From Tolypeutes matacus (Eukaryota; Chordata; Mammalia; Cingulata; Chlamyphoridae), in contig JAKSZT010017954.1 of NCBI GenBank assembly GCA_026826555.1, positions 4,864,642-4,928,641 on the forward strand: DNA of 64,000 bases. The letters run 5' to 3'. The notes beneath the pieces are model-generated. The model saw only the letters and a list, made by a program, of their open reading frames with translations. It was not told the DNA's origin and made no database searches. Of the stretch, positions 32,990 to 44,789 are shown piece after piece. Made by a program: the position numbers and the translations under genes. Every line of letters begins with the position of its first letter. Positions within the stretch are counted from its first letter, which is position 1.

Positions 32990-34010
32990 AAGAGGAAGAC
33001 TAAAATGCAAAGAATAAAATATTTGAAGGAATAATGGAGTTAAATTTCCTGGAATTAAAGAAAGACATAAAACCTTATACTGGAAAGCTCCTATGGTAGA
33101 TTGTATTATTTCTGATTGTTTTTCCCTCCTTCCCTGCAGAAAATTATACAACACTGCCCATTGTCATGTGACTTGCTGTGCCTAACTGTAGGAAATATTG
33201 GGAGAAATGGAGAAATTGAAAAATGTGCCATCAGGTGGGAAATTTCAACCCACCTCTCCCAATTATGGATAAGCCAAGCAGACCGAAAAAAGTCTGCAAT
33301 GATAGACGAGATCTGAAAAACTCAGTTAACAAACTTAACCTAATGAATATATAGGCTCCTACATCCTACAATTGCAGAATATATTTCTCAAGCACATGTG
33401 GAATTTTTACACAATTTCCTCATGTGTGAGGGATAAAGCAAACCTCAGTAAATTTTAAATAGTAAGCATCGTATACATTCTCTTGCCTCAGCACAATTAA
33501 GTTTAATGTTGAAAACAAAAAGGCAAACTTAAAAGTCTCTACTTATTTGGAAACTTTAAACACACTACTAAATAACTCATGGGTTAAAGAAAAATTTAAA
33601 AATCCCTAAGATTGAATGATAATTAAAATACTGCATAGCAAAATTTATGGGATGCAGAAAAAGAGGATTCTGAGGGAAATTCATAGCCTAATTACTAATA
33701 TTTGGAAAGGAAGAAAGGCTAAAAATTCAATGTAGTAAGTGTCCAAGTCAAAATAGGGAAAAAAAACACACAGGAAATTCAAAGCAGATTGAAGGAAAGA
33801 AGATTATAGATATAATCACAAGTTAAAAATAAGAGAAAAATATAAGCAACATTACACTAGTTTGAAAATTAGGTGAAATGGATTCATTCCTAGAAAATTA
33901 TAACTTACCAAATGGAAGAAGAAATTAAAAAGCCTGACTATTCATATAAGAATGAAAGAAATTGAATCAGTAGTTAAAAGTTTACTTCCACAGCTTATCA
34001 GAGATCCATA
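32990..34010 (+). mobile_element. degenerate L1 ORF2-region fragment
   Basis: Sense L1 similarity includes ATAACTCATGGGTTAAAGAA, AAATTTATGGGATGCAGAAA, GAGGGAAATTCATAGC and GATTCATTCCTAGAAA in order, the region between endonuclease and reverse transcriptase in L1 ORF2. Many indels and stops leave no frame. The stretch before about 33300 is less certain. Confidence 0.65.
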
Positions 34011-34084
34011 ACTTCTATGGATCCATATTTCTCTTACACATTTACTTTCAGAGTTTTTTCATTTTTGCCTACTCCCACATTCCA

Positions 34085-34165
34085 CTTTTTATGTGCTGGG
34101 CACTTTATATTTTCTCATTTAATTAATGTGAAATCATCCCATGAAGGGGTTACCTTGTCTTGGAC
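34085..34165 (-). mobile_element. MIR fragment
   Basis: Antisense MIR 3' part: TATGTGCTGGGCACTTTATA and CATTTAATTAATGTGAAATC. Confidence 0.5.
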
Positions 34166-34194
34166 TTAATTTTCATTTTTCTCCAAGCCTTTCT

Positions 34195-34735
34195 ATAGCA
34201 TTTTATAAAATGCTTTGACATACATTAATATGTTTAATCTTATTTGCGCTACTATGAAGGTAAATGTCTCAGTTTCCAGGTCTGCTATAAAAAATACCAC
34301 ACTCTGGTTGGCTTAGCCAGCAGGAATTTATTGTCTGACAGTTTTGGAGGCTATAAGTCTCAAATCAAGGTATCTCCAGGCCTTGCTTTCTGCTGGAGTC
34401 TGCCGTCTTCTGGTGCTGGCTTGCTGGCAGTCCTTGGGGTTGCTCTGTCATAGGACAATCTCTTCCGCCTTCTCTGGCTTCCACCTCTTGCCCAATTTCC
34501 TTTGCTTGTAAGCACTTCAGCCATGTCAGGTCAAGCCCCCCCCTCATTCAGTTTGGCCTCAACTTAACTAATCACACCTTGAAAGGTCCTATTTGTAAAT
34601 GGGTTCACACCCACGGGACTGGGGTTTAGGACTTGGATGCATCTTTATAGAGGGGCACGATGCAACCCCAACAGTAAACATTATCTCTTTTTCCTAGATG
34701 AGGAAACAGAAGCTCAAAGAGTTGTGGGGGCAGAG
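34195..34735 (-). mobile_element. MIR split by an LTR
   Basis: MIR similarity runs through 34195-34264 (CTTTGACATACATTAATATG, GCGCTACTATGAAGG) and resumes at 34674 (TTCCTAGATGAGGAAACAGA, AGCTCAAAGAG). The intervening 409 bp are a family Y LTR. Confidence 0.7.
34265..34673 (-). mobile_element. family Y solo LTR inserted in a MIR
   Basis: The plus strand starts TGTCTCAGTTTCCAGGTCTG and ends GCAACCCCAACA. A perfect 5-bp duplication GTAAA lies at 34260-34264 and 34674-34678, and the antisense polyadenylation signal is TTTATT at 34327-34332. This is the cleanest family Y copy and defines its termini. Confidence 0.82.
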
Positions 34736-34844
34736 AGTTGTAGGGGAGCACTGCAGGCAGAAGAGAAGGGAATTTTTATTTAGGAAAAAAATAATAAAAC
34801 AGACATCACAGGTATCATTGTGCGCACCTATTACTATGAGTATG

Positions 34845-35060
34845 TCATGTGCAGTCTCTGAGAAGCAGATGCTGAGACAGACGTAGGAGTGCAAGAGGCG
34901 CTCTGGTGGGTCGTGCTCATGAAACAAAACAGGGGGAAAGCTTTTAGAGAGAGAAAGTTTCAGACCACAGTGCAGATCTGATACCTGCAAGGGGACAGAG
35001 GAGAGGGATCGGGCAAGGAGAGCCTCAGATGGCGATGCAACACCGAAATAAACAGCAAAC
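34845..35060 (+). repeat. unassigned interspersed repeat, copy 2
   Basis: Similar to 15780-15995 over a core that reads TTCAGACCACAGTGCAGATC and GGAGAGCCTCAGATGG here. The family was not identified. Confidence 0.45.
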
Positions 35061-35304
35061 TCACGGGGCTGCTCCGTGGCCAGTGCTGCCCCTGGAGTCT
35101 AGCTTTTGGCAGAAGTGGTCAGGCCCCAGCACCTGGTGGTGCTCAGCTGTTGGCCAAGGCAGATTCTTAAGGCACCATAGCAGGAGGCTGTCTGCTAACT
35201 GCACTGCTGGCTGCTCAAGGTCAAGTTCATTCTTGAAGGGTGCTGCCAGCAGTTCACCTCCATGCTCAGCCTTTAGAATAATTCCTCGTCAAATTCTCAC
35301 ATTT

Positions 35305-35460
35305 CTTTGTAGGTATGATTATTATTATTATTATTTTAGCTGAAGGAACTCTAGCTCAGAAAGGTTAAGAGACTTGCCCAAGTCCTCTCCGGTGGTAAGT
35401 GACAGGGTTGGGAATCTAACCCGTGTCTCTAGGGCAGCAGGACCCCACTCCATGTCACTT
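35305..35460 (-). mobile_element. MIR SINE with internal (ATT)6
   Basis: Antisense MIR: AGCTCAGAAAGGTTAAGAGA, CTTGCCCAAGTCCTC and GGGAATCTAACCCGTGTC. An ATT trinucleotide run (35318-35335) sits where MIR has its ATTATT stretch. Confidence 0.75.
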
Positions 35461-36067
35461 TTGTGAAAGGCTTCTTCCAGGCTGAATGTCCCTGCTTTCA
35501 CTGATGCCCCTGCTAGGCTAGTTGCAGAGCTCCCCAAGTCCCCAAGGAAAGCCTTCTGATCACGACATCAGCCCATGCTCACTCTATTTGGACATGGTGT
35601 TGCCCAATACAATGGGAGGCCATTACTCCAGCTCTGAGCCTGTGGCCCTCAGCTTTCAGGAATAAAAGTCCAGTTCTACCATCCATCCTCCCGGGACCTT
35701 CTGGAGTCTGACCCACCTCTCCCCCCAATGTCAGTGGTTTCTAACCCCAAACATCCCTCCATCGAAAACCAAAAGCATTGCCCCAGCGATCCCCCATTTA
35801 TCTTTAGAACAAATGACTTTTCCCTGGCTGGTGAGGGCTGAGGAAAAAGCCTTGACAGAAAAGCGAGAAAGATATCAAAGAAACAGATGATAGGAAAAAC
35901 TGCCCAGAGTGGAAAGATCACAAAATCTGGGTCATTGAACCTGGGTTGCACTCCTGGTTCTGCCACTTGTAGGTTCTTTGCTCTTGGAGTCAGCCAATTA
36001 AATGCTCAGAGCCTCGGGTTTCTTGCTACAAAATTGGGAACACTACCTTACACTGCATTGTCAGTCC
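35461..36067. other. no supported feature
   Basis: Unassigned. A weak MIR-like piece may lie at 35930-36050 (GGTTGCACTCCTGGTTCTGC), not firm enough to call. Confidence 0.35.
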
Positions 36068-37190
36068 TTTTATTTTGGAATAATTTCAGACATATTTAAA
36101 AAAATGTTGTGAAGATAATAGTGTTGCCACATACATTTCACCTAGCTTCCTCAAATGTTAATATCTTATATGACCACAGTACAAGGATCAAAACTAGGAA
36201 ATTAACATTGATATAGACTATTAAGCAGTCTAAAGGCCTAATTCATGTTTTTCCAGTTGTCCTATTAATGTCATTTTGCTGGTCCAGGATCCAGTCCAGG
36301 ATCCCCATTGCATTTGTCATGTCTCCTCTAATTTGGGACAGTTCCTCAGTCATTTCTGCCTCAAATGACTGTGACACTTTTAAAGAGAACTGGCCAGTTA
36401 TATTATAGAATGTCTCTCAATATGGGTTTGTCTCACGCTTCCTCATGTCTAAATTCAGGTTATGCACAGGTTGGCAATAGCACAGAAGTGATGTTGTGTC
36501 CTTCCTAGCACATCAGATTGGGAGGCACATAACATTGCTTTGTCTCATTACTGGTGATCCTAACTTAGATTGCTTGATAAAGGTGGTGCCTGCTTGGTTT
36601 CTCCACTGTAAAGTCTCTTTTCCCCTTTGTAATTAATAAGTATCCTTTGGGGAGATGTTTTGAAGCTATGCAAATATCCTTTTTTTTTCATCATACTTCC
36701 ACCCACTAATTTTGGCATTCATTGATGATTCTTGCCTGTAACAATTATTACTGGGATGGTTGTCAAATTTTATCTTTCCAACATTCCTTCTATATGTATT
36801 AATTGGAATTTTGCTGTAAGAATTTATTTCCCTTCATTTATTTATTCAATTTATTTGTATCAGTAAAGATTAATGGATATTTACTTTAATCTATGGGTTA
36901 GAATATATTAATATCATTATTTATTTTGTTGCTCAATTTCTCCCACATTTGGCTGTTAGGTGCTATTTCAAGTTGTCTTCTGTGTTCTTTCAGCACACCC
37001 ACTCCCAGCACTTTTATTTCTTTCTTTTCTTTTTTTGAGCACTTCCTTATTTTCCGGCATCATGAGATGTCCTGGACTCTTGTGGTTTTTTCCTTTTTGT
37101 CCCAGTCCTGGAATCAACTATTTCTCCAAGAAATTTGGCTCCTTTTATTGGACAATGGTCTCTAGAAAATAATATCTGGGTTGTAGGTAT
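36068..37190 (-). mobile_element. L1 (L1M-type) 3' UTR
   Basis: Antisense L1M 3' UTR: TTTTGGAATAATTTCAGACA, GTCCAGGATCCCCATTGCAT, TTTATTTATTCAATTTATTT, GAGCACTTCCTTATTTTCCG and CCTTTTATTGGACAATGG. The same UTR is found at 60935-61920 in the same orientation, but there the middle is replaced by a microsatellite. Confidence 0.8.
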
Positions 37191-38989
37191 GGAAAGGGAC
37201 TTTGTAAAATATTATGGGAAAATGTGAAAAAAAATCAAATCAGGACAGTGTGTCCTCAAAGCTTAGCATTATGTACTCACTAGACACTTGACAGGTGTTT
37301 GTTGCTAATGTGGTTGAATTTTTAACCTGGTGTAAACAAGTGACAAAATGCTTAATCCAGACAGTATGGGTAAGTTGATCAACTGTCCTGGTTTTTCCCA
37401 GGACTCAGGGTTTCACAGGATGTGGGAATTTGAGTACAAAAACTGGGAAAGTCCCAGCAAATGGGACATGGGGGTCACCCTAAGATGGGCCAGGCTTGAC
37501 TAAAGAGAAAGGAGGTCAGTGTGGGCTGCAGTCATCAGAGAAGGCTTCCTGGGGCAGCACAGCTGGGAAGCTCTTGTGGTATTCAAAGAGCCTAAGAAAA
37601 CCCTTTTCTCCTTAGAAGGCGTCTCAAACCCTGTCACTCACTGGCAGTGGCTTTGCAGCCTGGGCCTCATCCACAGCTCTTGATTCTCTGCTATCTCCTC
37701 ACTGGGCTGTAAATAATAGCTTTGGACTTTAAGCACTGCTCAGATAAGCTGTGATTGGAAGCATGGTCTGTGCCAATGGAGCCTGTTCTCTGCCGGTGAC
37801 ACCCTGTTGGAGCAGGAGGTGGGGAATCCAGATGCACAGTTACTACTGGGCTTCCAACGGCATCCCAGCCAAGGTTTACAGGAGCACAAGATCTGCAAAG
37901 GTTTTGTTTCAAGCCTCACTGGCCACAGCTGCTGAGATAGTTTGGCTGTTATTAGGAAAAATTTCCCACCAGGTCTGAGTGGGGAGGTTGAAGGATCAGG
38001 GCAGGAGAAGTTTAGAGATGACCGAACTTTAAGCATTAGCAGAAACTCAAACACCTTATTAAACCTCATGCACTGCTTTTATGCACAAACTGTATTGTTG
38101 TCCCCATGCTACAGATTTAGAAATCAAGGCTTCAGTATGATGAACTGTCATGCCCAGGCTGCAACATTGTATAAGCTAGAGAAGAGATGAAAGAACTCAT
38201 ACCCCCGAGAACAGTGCTCACTTTGCCATTCTAATGTTTCCCCAATTATGTTCCTAATTCATACTAGCTACACCTCTTCAAAATCCATAGTGTACATAAT
38301 GAGAAATTCTCCATGAAAAAAAATATTTACTTTACTTCTCCCAGATTTCTCCACCTTGTTTGACCATGGAGCTCTTTCTTCACCAGATGCCTATTATGAT
38401 ACCGCAGAGAGCTGAGTCCAAGGAAGTAGTTACGGATGGGGAAATTGTGGTAAAGGAAATTAGTAATAATTTTTAAAGAGGTAAGCAAATACTATAACCA
38501 CTAATGAGGGGATTGTTTTAGTTGATAAATCTAAATAATTGCTACAGTTTAAAGGCATTTCAGTTGGCTGAGCTTTGATTTACTTTAGAAGGCAAATCCA
38601 CTTCTGCCTATTCCAGCAGTATTTGCTTGCAATGCTTGCTGTTCAGTTAGAGGATGAGACATTGTAGCCATAAGAGGTGTTTAATTAAAAGACTGGAGAG
38701 ATCCTGGGCACAAGCACCGCTGCTTTAGGTCCAGGGTCCAGAGTGTGATGCAGAATCATAAAGAGGGTTGATCCCTGCATTTTGACATGGGGTAGAGCCT
38801 AGTGTTGGCACTTTGAGGATTTGTGATTTTGGAGGTATTAGGAGATAGCTACTCTGACATAAACATTGGCATTTTTGTACTGGCAACTCCTGCATATCAG
38901 CAAGAAAAATATGGCAACCCCAACAGAAAAGTGGAAAGAGGCTGTGAATAATATTTTAAGAGAAGGAACCCCCACCCCCAAAAGCTAGT
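37191..38989. other. no supported feature
   Basis: Unassigned. The two overlapping minus-strand frames of 73 and 109 residues near 37.7-38.1 kb have no recognisable features. Confidence 0.4.
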
Positions 38990-40015
38990 GAGCGTAAGAT
39001 GGGAATCCAAGGTTATTCGTTATCAGAAATAAGAAAAATGCTAATTCAAACGACAGTGAGCTACCTCTCATGCCTACTAGACTGGTGAAAATAAGAGAAC
39101 TGGATAATGCCAAGCATTGTTGGGGAGGTGAGGCTATGAAGTCCCACACACTGTGCTGCTGAGAAGATGGACCAGTACCCCATTATGGAAAACCGTGTCA
39201 CCACTTGTGCAAATTACACTTGTGCATACACTGTGATCCAGCAGTTCTTCACCTGGGTCTCTGAGTCCATACGGGGAATGTACAAGGAAGTTTATTGCCA
39301 TATAATTTACAGTAAGAAAGTTGGAGTCAACCTGGACATGCGTCATTTGGAGAGGGCACTAGGCAGGGATAATATTCAGCTGATGCAATGAAGCCATACT
39401 GGCTGTTGAAATAGTGAAATAGTGCTGTGCTTGTTGAGAACTAGCTGCTTTCCTTAGCCCACTAAAAGCCCCTGCCATCTCCCCCTGAGGTTTACCCATC
39501 CTTGTATGATACAGCAACTAAAGACCTTGCAGGAGCCTTTAGAACCCTGCTCCTGCACATATGCGGTTTCTTGATTGGCTCATGCCTGTGTTGAATATTT
39601 TGGACATTAGCACCATGGAGAGGTCAAATGAGGTGAATTTACACCACGGAATACAAAGCAGAGTTAGAATCAATGGGTTTAGGTAACAGGTTGGCTCTTT
39701 AAAAAACTAGTTCTTGTAAAAAAGAATTGTTTTATGTCAATTTCATTTATATAAATTAAAATACATGCATAGAAAACAAAAATAAATATTTTGTAAGAAC
39801 ACATTCAAAGGAAAAGATGCACACAAAATATATTAAAATATTGTCTACGGAGGGAGAGAGAATAAGAGTGAGTTTCGGCAAAGGGAGTGGATGAAGGAAC
39901 AAAATGAATGAATGGATGAATGAATGGAAAGGAGAGATGGGTCAACTATGGTCAGTGGTGAGGATTTGCCATGAAATGAAGACTATGATTAACCTCTTCA
40001 TCTGAAGTACAAAAT
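38990..40015 (+). mobile_element. L1 (L1M-type) 3' region
   Basis: CGACAGTGAGCTACCTCTCA, GATCCAGCAGTTCTTCACCT, TGGACATGCGTCATTTGGAG and CACGGAATACAAAGCAGAG occur in the order of a sense L1 after ORF2. The part at 39421-39634 is not clearly L1. A small AATG-rich stretch lies at 39901-39930. Confidence 0.6.
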
Positions 40016-40094
40016 AAAATGTATTAACTAAAACATAGTGCTACATGCCAAGGACTGTTGAGGGCATTTTACATATATTAACTCACTTTATCTT

Positions 40095-42357
40095 TTTAAA
40101 AAATATTTTTAAACATAGATTTTTAAAGAAGCTTTAGATTACATAAATGTTACATCAAAAATATAGAGGATTCCCATATACCCCTTCCTTACCCCCTCCC
40201 ACACTTTCCCACATTAACAACATCTTACATTAGTATGATGCATTTATTACAATTGATGAACATATATTGAAGCATTGCTACTAACCATGGACTATAGTTT
40301 ACATTATAGTTTATACTTTACCCCACACAATTTTATAGGTTTTGAAAAAAAAGTATAATGGCCTGTATCTGTCATTGCAATGTCATGCAGGACAATTCCA
40401 ATGTCCCAAAAATGCCACATTACACCTATTCTTCCCTCTCCCTCCCCTCAAAACCTCTGGTGGCCACTGCCTTTATATCAATGATACAAGTTCTTCCATT
40501 GCTAGAATAATAATAAGTTTATAATAGAATTAAAATAGAATAATATGTCTACTTTAGTCCATTGTTCATTCTTCCCCAGTCTTGAGGATTTGGGATGTGA
40601 TGCCCACTCTGTTTCTGATTGAAAGGGGGCTTAGATCCCGTGGGGCAGATGGATGGAACTGTCTTGCTTGCAGTTGTAGATACTCTTTGTTTTTTTTGGA
40701 TGGGCATTGTCCATCATCATCCTTTTGTTAGTTGTACTGGGTGAGTCCAATGAATTGGAGAGAAGGTGCTGCAACTCTGCTGAGATCTAGGCTCAACCAG
40801 CATATGAAAAGACTGAAGATTTAAGTCCCTGGGACATATATTTAATAAGTATAGTGCTAGTTATAGGTCCAAGTAAAAGGGGCAGAAGAGCCATGTGTAG
40901 GGAAATTATAAATGAGTCCAACTCTGTTACATTGGGGAGTGTAGCCATTGGGCAAGTTGATGTAATTATGAATTCCAAAAATATAATTGGATCATGCTTG
41001 TAAATTGATCTGTTAATCTGGGCATGATTAAGTTATGATTAGGGTGTTGACTGGGCCACGTCAGTAGGGCGTTAAGCCCCACCCCTTCGTGGGTGGGGAA
41101 TCAAATATAAAAGGCATGGCAAGAACAGAGTTGAAGCAGTTTTGAGAAGCAGTTTTGATGTTGGAGTTTTGATGTTGGAAAGAAGGCCCCAGGAGAAGAG
41201 AAGTGAGCCGTTCTCCTGACAGTCTACAGCTGACCTTGTGGAGGAACCAGAAGAGCTAAGCCTGGAGAGAAATGCAGTCCCAGGAAGAAAGGAACCCAAG
41301 AAACCTGAACCCTGGCAAACATTGGCAGCTGTCTTGCTCCAACACGTGGCAATGGACTTTGGTAGAGAAGAAACTTAACCCTTTATGGCCTGGTATCTGT
41401 GGACTTCTACCCCAAATAAATACCCTTTATAAAGACCAACCCATTTTTGGTATTTCACATTAGCACCCCTTCGGCTGACTAATACAGGGAACATAAATTC
41501 CAAAGTAAGGCCCACTGACAAGGTGCTGAATTCTTGAGATTATCTGCCCTGCTTATAGTATCTAGATGTCTCTAGAGCCCTCAGGAACCCTGCTGTTTGA
41601 GGCAGTGTTTACTCTGGCAGTTAGTGAGACCCTGCTGAGACGTGCACAAGCGTAACCTCTAGAATGACCTCCCAACTCACTTTGAAATCTCTTAACGATA
41701 AAAACTCATTTGTATTTAATATTTCCCCCTTTTGGTCAAGGTCTTTTTCCAAATGCATTGCTAGTTGACACTTGGCAATAATCCTTCAGTGCCAGGGAAG
41801 CCCATACCCGGGAGTCATGTCCCATGCCGGGGTGAAGGTAGTGAATCTACATTCTGAGTTTGGCTTAAAGAGAGGCCACATTTGAATAACAAGGAGGCTT
41901 TCAGGAGGTAACTCTTAGGCAATATATAATACTAGGCTAAGTTTCAATTTCACAAGAAAAGATTCATAAGTACAATTATCAATATCAAGGATCTTATGTA
42001 ATTGTCTGTCCTTTGTTAGGCACTGCCTATGTACTTGGGGGATTCTTGCCAATCTATTAGAGAATGTGGCAGGACTCCCCAGGATGGGAATTCAATATTC
42101 TTTCAGTTATTGGGTGATTCTCCACCCCCAAGACCATGCCCCATGAACACTTGAATATATTCATTTGCCATAGAGGCATGCCCCAGGTGCACCCCTCCCC
42201 ACACACCCCACCATCACTGACACCCTATACCAGTGATCCTTCCCTGACATAGTTGTGACCCTTCTGTGATCCAAAACCTTCTCAAAAACAAAGACAAAAA
42301 TATAACCAAATAAAATTGATAAGAAAAAAAAAAAAAAGAAAATAATAAAATATTTTT
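40095..42357 (-). mobile_element. xenarthran-type L1 3' UTR, split by an LTR
   Basis: Antisense L1 3' UTR: GAGGATTCCCATATACCCCT, ACCATGGACTATAGTTTACA, GTGGCCACTGCCTTTATATC, CCCGGGAGTCATGTCCCATG and AGAGAGGCCACATTTGAATA. Similarity continues on both sides of the LTR at 40940-41486. No ORF2 remains in this copy; the right end is an A-rich stretch at about 42323-42357. Confidence 0.75.
40940..41486 (+). mobile_element. family X solo LTR inside L1 3' UTR
   Basis: Starts TGTAGCCATTGGGC and ends GGCTGACTAATACA. The flanks GGGAG (40935-40939) and GGGAA (41487-41491) match at four of five positions. A TATA-like ATATAAAA is at 41105-41112 and AATAAA at 41415-41420, a plausible order for promoter and polyadenylation signal within one LTR. 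It is opposite in orientation to the host L1. Confidence 0.8.
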
Positions 42358-42832
42358 TAAAATTTATTGTCTTTCATTACTGTAAGATCTGTTATCTTTT
42401 ATGTAGTGACAATTTCTTCCAGATGTTCCCCCAATGTCTTATTTATTTATTTATTATTATTATTTTTTGCTTTATTTTCAAAGAAGCTTGAGGTTATAGA
42501 AAAGGCATAGAAAATGCAGGGGATTCTCATATACCCAACACCTTCCCCCTCTCCTACTCTCCCCTATTAAAAGCATTTTACATGTGGATGGTACATTTGT
42601 TATGATTGATGTACAAATATTGAAGAATTGCTAATAACCATGGTCAATGGTTTACATTATGGTTTACATTTTGCACCATACACTTTTATAGGTTTTGACA
42701 AAATTTAAAATGGCCTGTATCCATTGGTCAGTATGTCTATCCCTGTGCCAATCTCATGCAGTTTTGAACACTGAGCCTTGTAGTATGATTTGAAGTCAGG
42801 TAGAATGATTCCTTCAATTTTGTTTTTCTTTT

Positions 42833-43243
42833 TCAATATGTTTTGGCTATTCGGAGCCCCTTGCCCTTCCAAATAAATTTCATAATTTTCATAATTAGCT
42901 TTTCCAATTCAGTAAAAAATGCTGTTGTAATTTTTATTGGGATTGTGTTAAGTTTGTAAATCAATTTGGGTAGGACAGACATCTTAATGATATTTAGTCT
43001 TCCATTCCATGAGCATGTAATATTCTTCCTTTTATTTAGGTCTTCTTTGATTTCCTTCAACAATGTTTTGTAGTTTTCTGTGTGCAAATCCTTTACATAT
43101 TTAGTTAAGTTTAGATCTAGATATTTGATTCTTTTAGGTGTTATTGTAAATGGAATTTTTTTCTTGATTTCCTCCTCAGATTGCTCATTATTGGTGTTCA
43201 GAAATGCTACTGATTTTTGTGTGTTGATCTTACATCCTGCCAT
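42833..43243 (-). pseudogene. L1 ORF2 remnant, C-terminal to the RT motif
   Basis: A 136-residue frame that continues ORF2 downstream of the reverse transcriptase active site. It starts [18 protein letters not shown], matching the conserved INxQKS segment after the polymerase motif, and includes [19 protein letters not shown]. It is joined to the upstream frame (43207-43587) only by a frameshift consistent with loss of one base near 43240, and it ends at a premature stop after RIAKTY where a second one-base loss shifts the frame. ORF2 normally gives one protein of about 1,275 residues with endonuclease and reverse transcriptase, so this piece cannot work. The initial methionine is incidental, not a true start. 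Confidence 0.85.
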
Positions 43244-43587
43244 TTACTAAACTCATTTATCAACTCTAAAAGCTTTGTTGTAGATTTCTCAGGGCTTTCT
43301 AGGTATAGGATCGTGCCATCTGCAAATAGTGAAATTTTTACTTCTTTCTTTCCAATTCGGATGCCTTTTATATCTTTTTCTTGCCTAAGTGCTTGAGCAA
43401 GTACTTCTAACACAATGTTAAATAAGTCTGGTGATAGTGGGCATCCTTGTCTTGTTCCAGATCTTAGAGGGAAAGCCTTTAGCATTTCACCATTGAATAT
43501 GATGTTAGCTGTGGGTTTTTCATATATACCCTTTATCGTGTTGAGAAAGTTTCCTTCTATTCTTATCTTTTGAAGTGTTTTTATCAA
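43207..43587 (-). pseudogene. L1 ORF2 remnant, reverse transcriptase core
   Basis: A 126-residue frame covering the L1 reverse transcriptase palm. [20 protein letters not shown] (about residues 44-63) is the conserved RQGCPLSP motif. The catalytic FADD box reads FADG at residues 88-91, so the second active-site aspartate is lost. The frame leaves ORF2 after LINEFSK because of a frameshift, and the true reading continues in 42833-43243. Upstream ORF2-like sequence extends to about 43918 without an open frame. Sense transcription would be on the minus strand. It belongs to a dead L1 copy. Confidence 0.88.
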
Positions 43588-43918
43588 GAAAGGATGGTGT
43601 ATTTTGTCAAATACTTTTTCTGGATCAATAGATCATGTGATTTTTTTCTTTCACTCTGTTAATGTGGTGTATTACATTGATTGATTTTCTTATGTTGAAC
43701 CATCCTTGCATACCAGGAATGAAACCCACTTGGTCATGGTGTATAATTCATTTGATGTGATGTTTAATACAATTAGCAAGTATTTTGTTAAGGCTCTTAG
43801 CATCCAGATTCATTAGAGAGATTGGTCTGTACTTTTCCTTTCTGTATTTATGTGACTTTGGTATTAGAGTGATGTTGGCATCATAGAATGAATTAGGCAA
43901 TGTTCCCTCCACTTGATC

Positions 43919-44117
43919 TTGATATTAACCCGAAGCCTGCCCAGGCCCTGTTGGTCTTTGGATCCAGGCCTGCCCATTTGTCTCTCTCTGCTGAGGTTGT
44001 TCCTGTGGCTTCCCAAGCAGCCAGCATTGACTAGACCCAGGATACCAGAGCAGAAGGGGTGTCCTATGTAAAGCTGAGAGGTGGGTTTGCAAGCCCATAG
44101 AGACACCCATTGGGGTC
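43919..44117. other. unassigned spacer between L1 and LTR
   Basis: About 200 bp without recognisable family. Two overlapping minus-strand frames of 61 and 80 residues here are not convincing. Confidence 0.35.
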
Positions 44118-44595
44118 AGTATTAGTTTCCTATTGCTGCAGTAACAAATACCACAATCTTAGTGGCTTAACATAATACACATTTATTATCTTACAGTTCT
44201 GTAAATTAGAAGTGTGACACTGGTCTTCCTGGGCTACCATCAAGATGTCAGGAGGGTCGTGCTCCTTTCTGGAGGCCTTTCCAGTCTCGAGAGGCTACCC
44301 ACATTCTTCAGATCATAGCTGCCTTCTTCCATCTTCAAAGCCAGCAAAGTTGCATATCTGACTCTTCTTCTGGAGGCATATCTCCCCCTCTGGCTGACCT
44401 CAGCCAGGAAAGGTTCTTTCAAGGACTTGTGTGATTAGGTTAAGCTCATATTGATAAGAAGACAATCTCACTGTGTCAAATTCTTAACCTTCATCACATC
44501 TGCAAAGTCCCCTTTTCCATGTAAGATAACATATTCACGGTATTGGAGTTTAGAATATAAGGACTGTTAGGGAGTATATTTTTCTGCTGACCACA
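44118..44595 (-). mobile_element. MLT1-type LTR
   Basis: The plus strand begins AGTATTAGTTTCCTATTGCT and ends TTCTGCTGACCACA, and TTTATT at 44182-44187 is the antisense polyadenylation signal. GCATATCTGACTCTTCTTCT and CACATCTGCAAAGTCCCC lie inside. The flanks GGGTC and GGGAT share three bases. It is related to the LTR at 4772-5295. Confidence 0.75.
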
Positions 44596-44670
44596 GGGAT
44601 TAACAGAACATTTTGGGGAATGACATTAAAAGACAGAGCTGGAGTTCTTTAGGGCAGATTGCAGGTAAGA

Positions 44671-44770
44671 TGGATTCATTTTCTAGGGCTGCTGTAACAA
44701 AGTACCACACTCTAGGTGATTTAAAACAACAGAAACTCATTGTCTAGCAATTCTGGAGGCCAGAAGTGTC
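44671..44770 (-). mobile_element. truncated LTR end (family Y-like)
   Basis: TTTCTAGGGCTGCTGTAACA, GTACCACACTCTAGGTGATT and TCTGGAGGCCAGAAGTGTC are the 3' end of a family Y/MLT1-type LTR in antisense. The rest of the LTR is missing and L1 begins directly after. Confidence 0.6.
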
Positions 44771-44789
44771 AAATAAAAATAAAAAGTTG

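Larger units (their letters stand above)
42450..43918 (-). mobile_element. 5'-truncated L1 with ORF2 remnant
   Basis: On the plus strand a short 3' UTR piece (42450-42725; GGGGATTCTCATATACCCAA, ACCATGGTCAATGG) is followed directly by antisense ORF2 up to the truncation near 43918. The 3' UTR is much shorter than in the neighbour at 40095, so most of it was lost before or after insertion. Confidence 0.85.
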
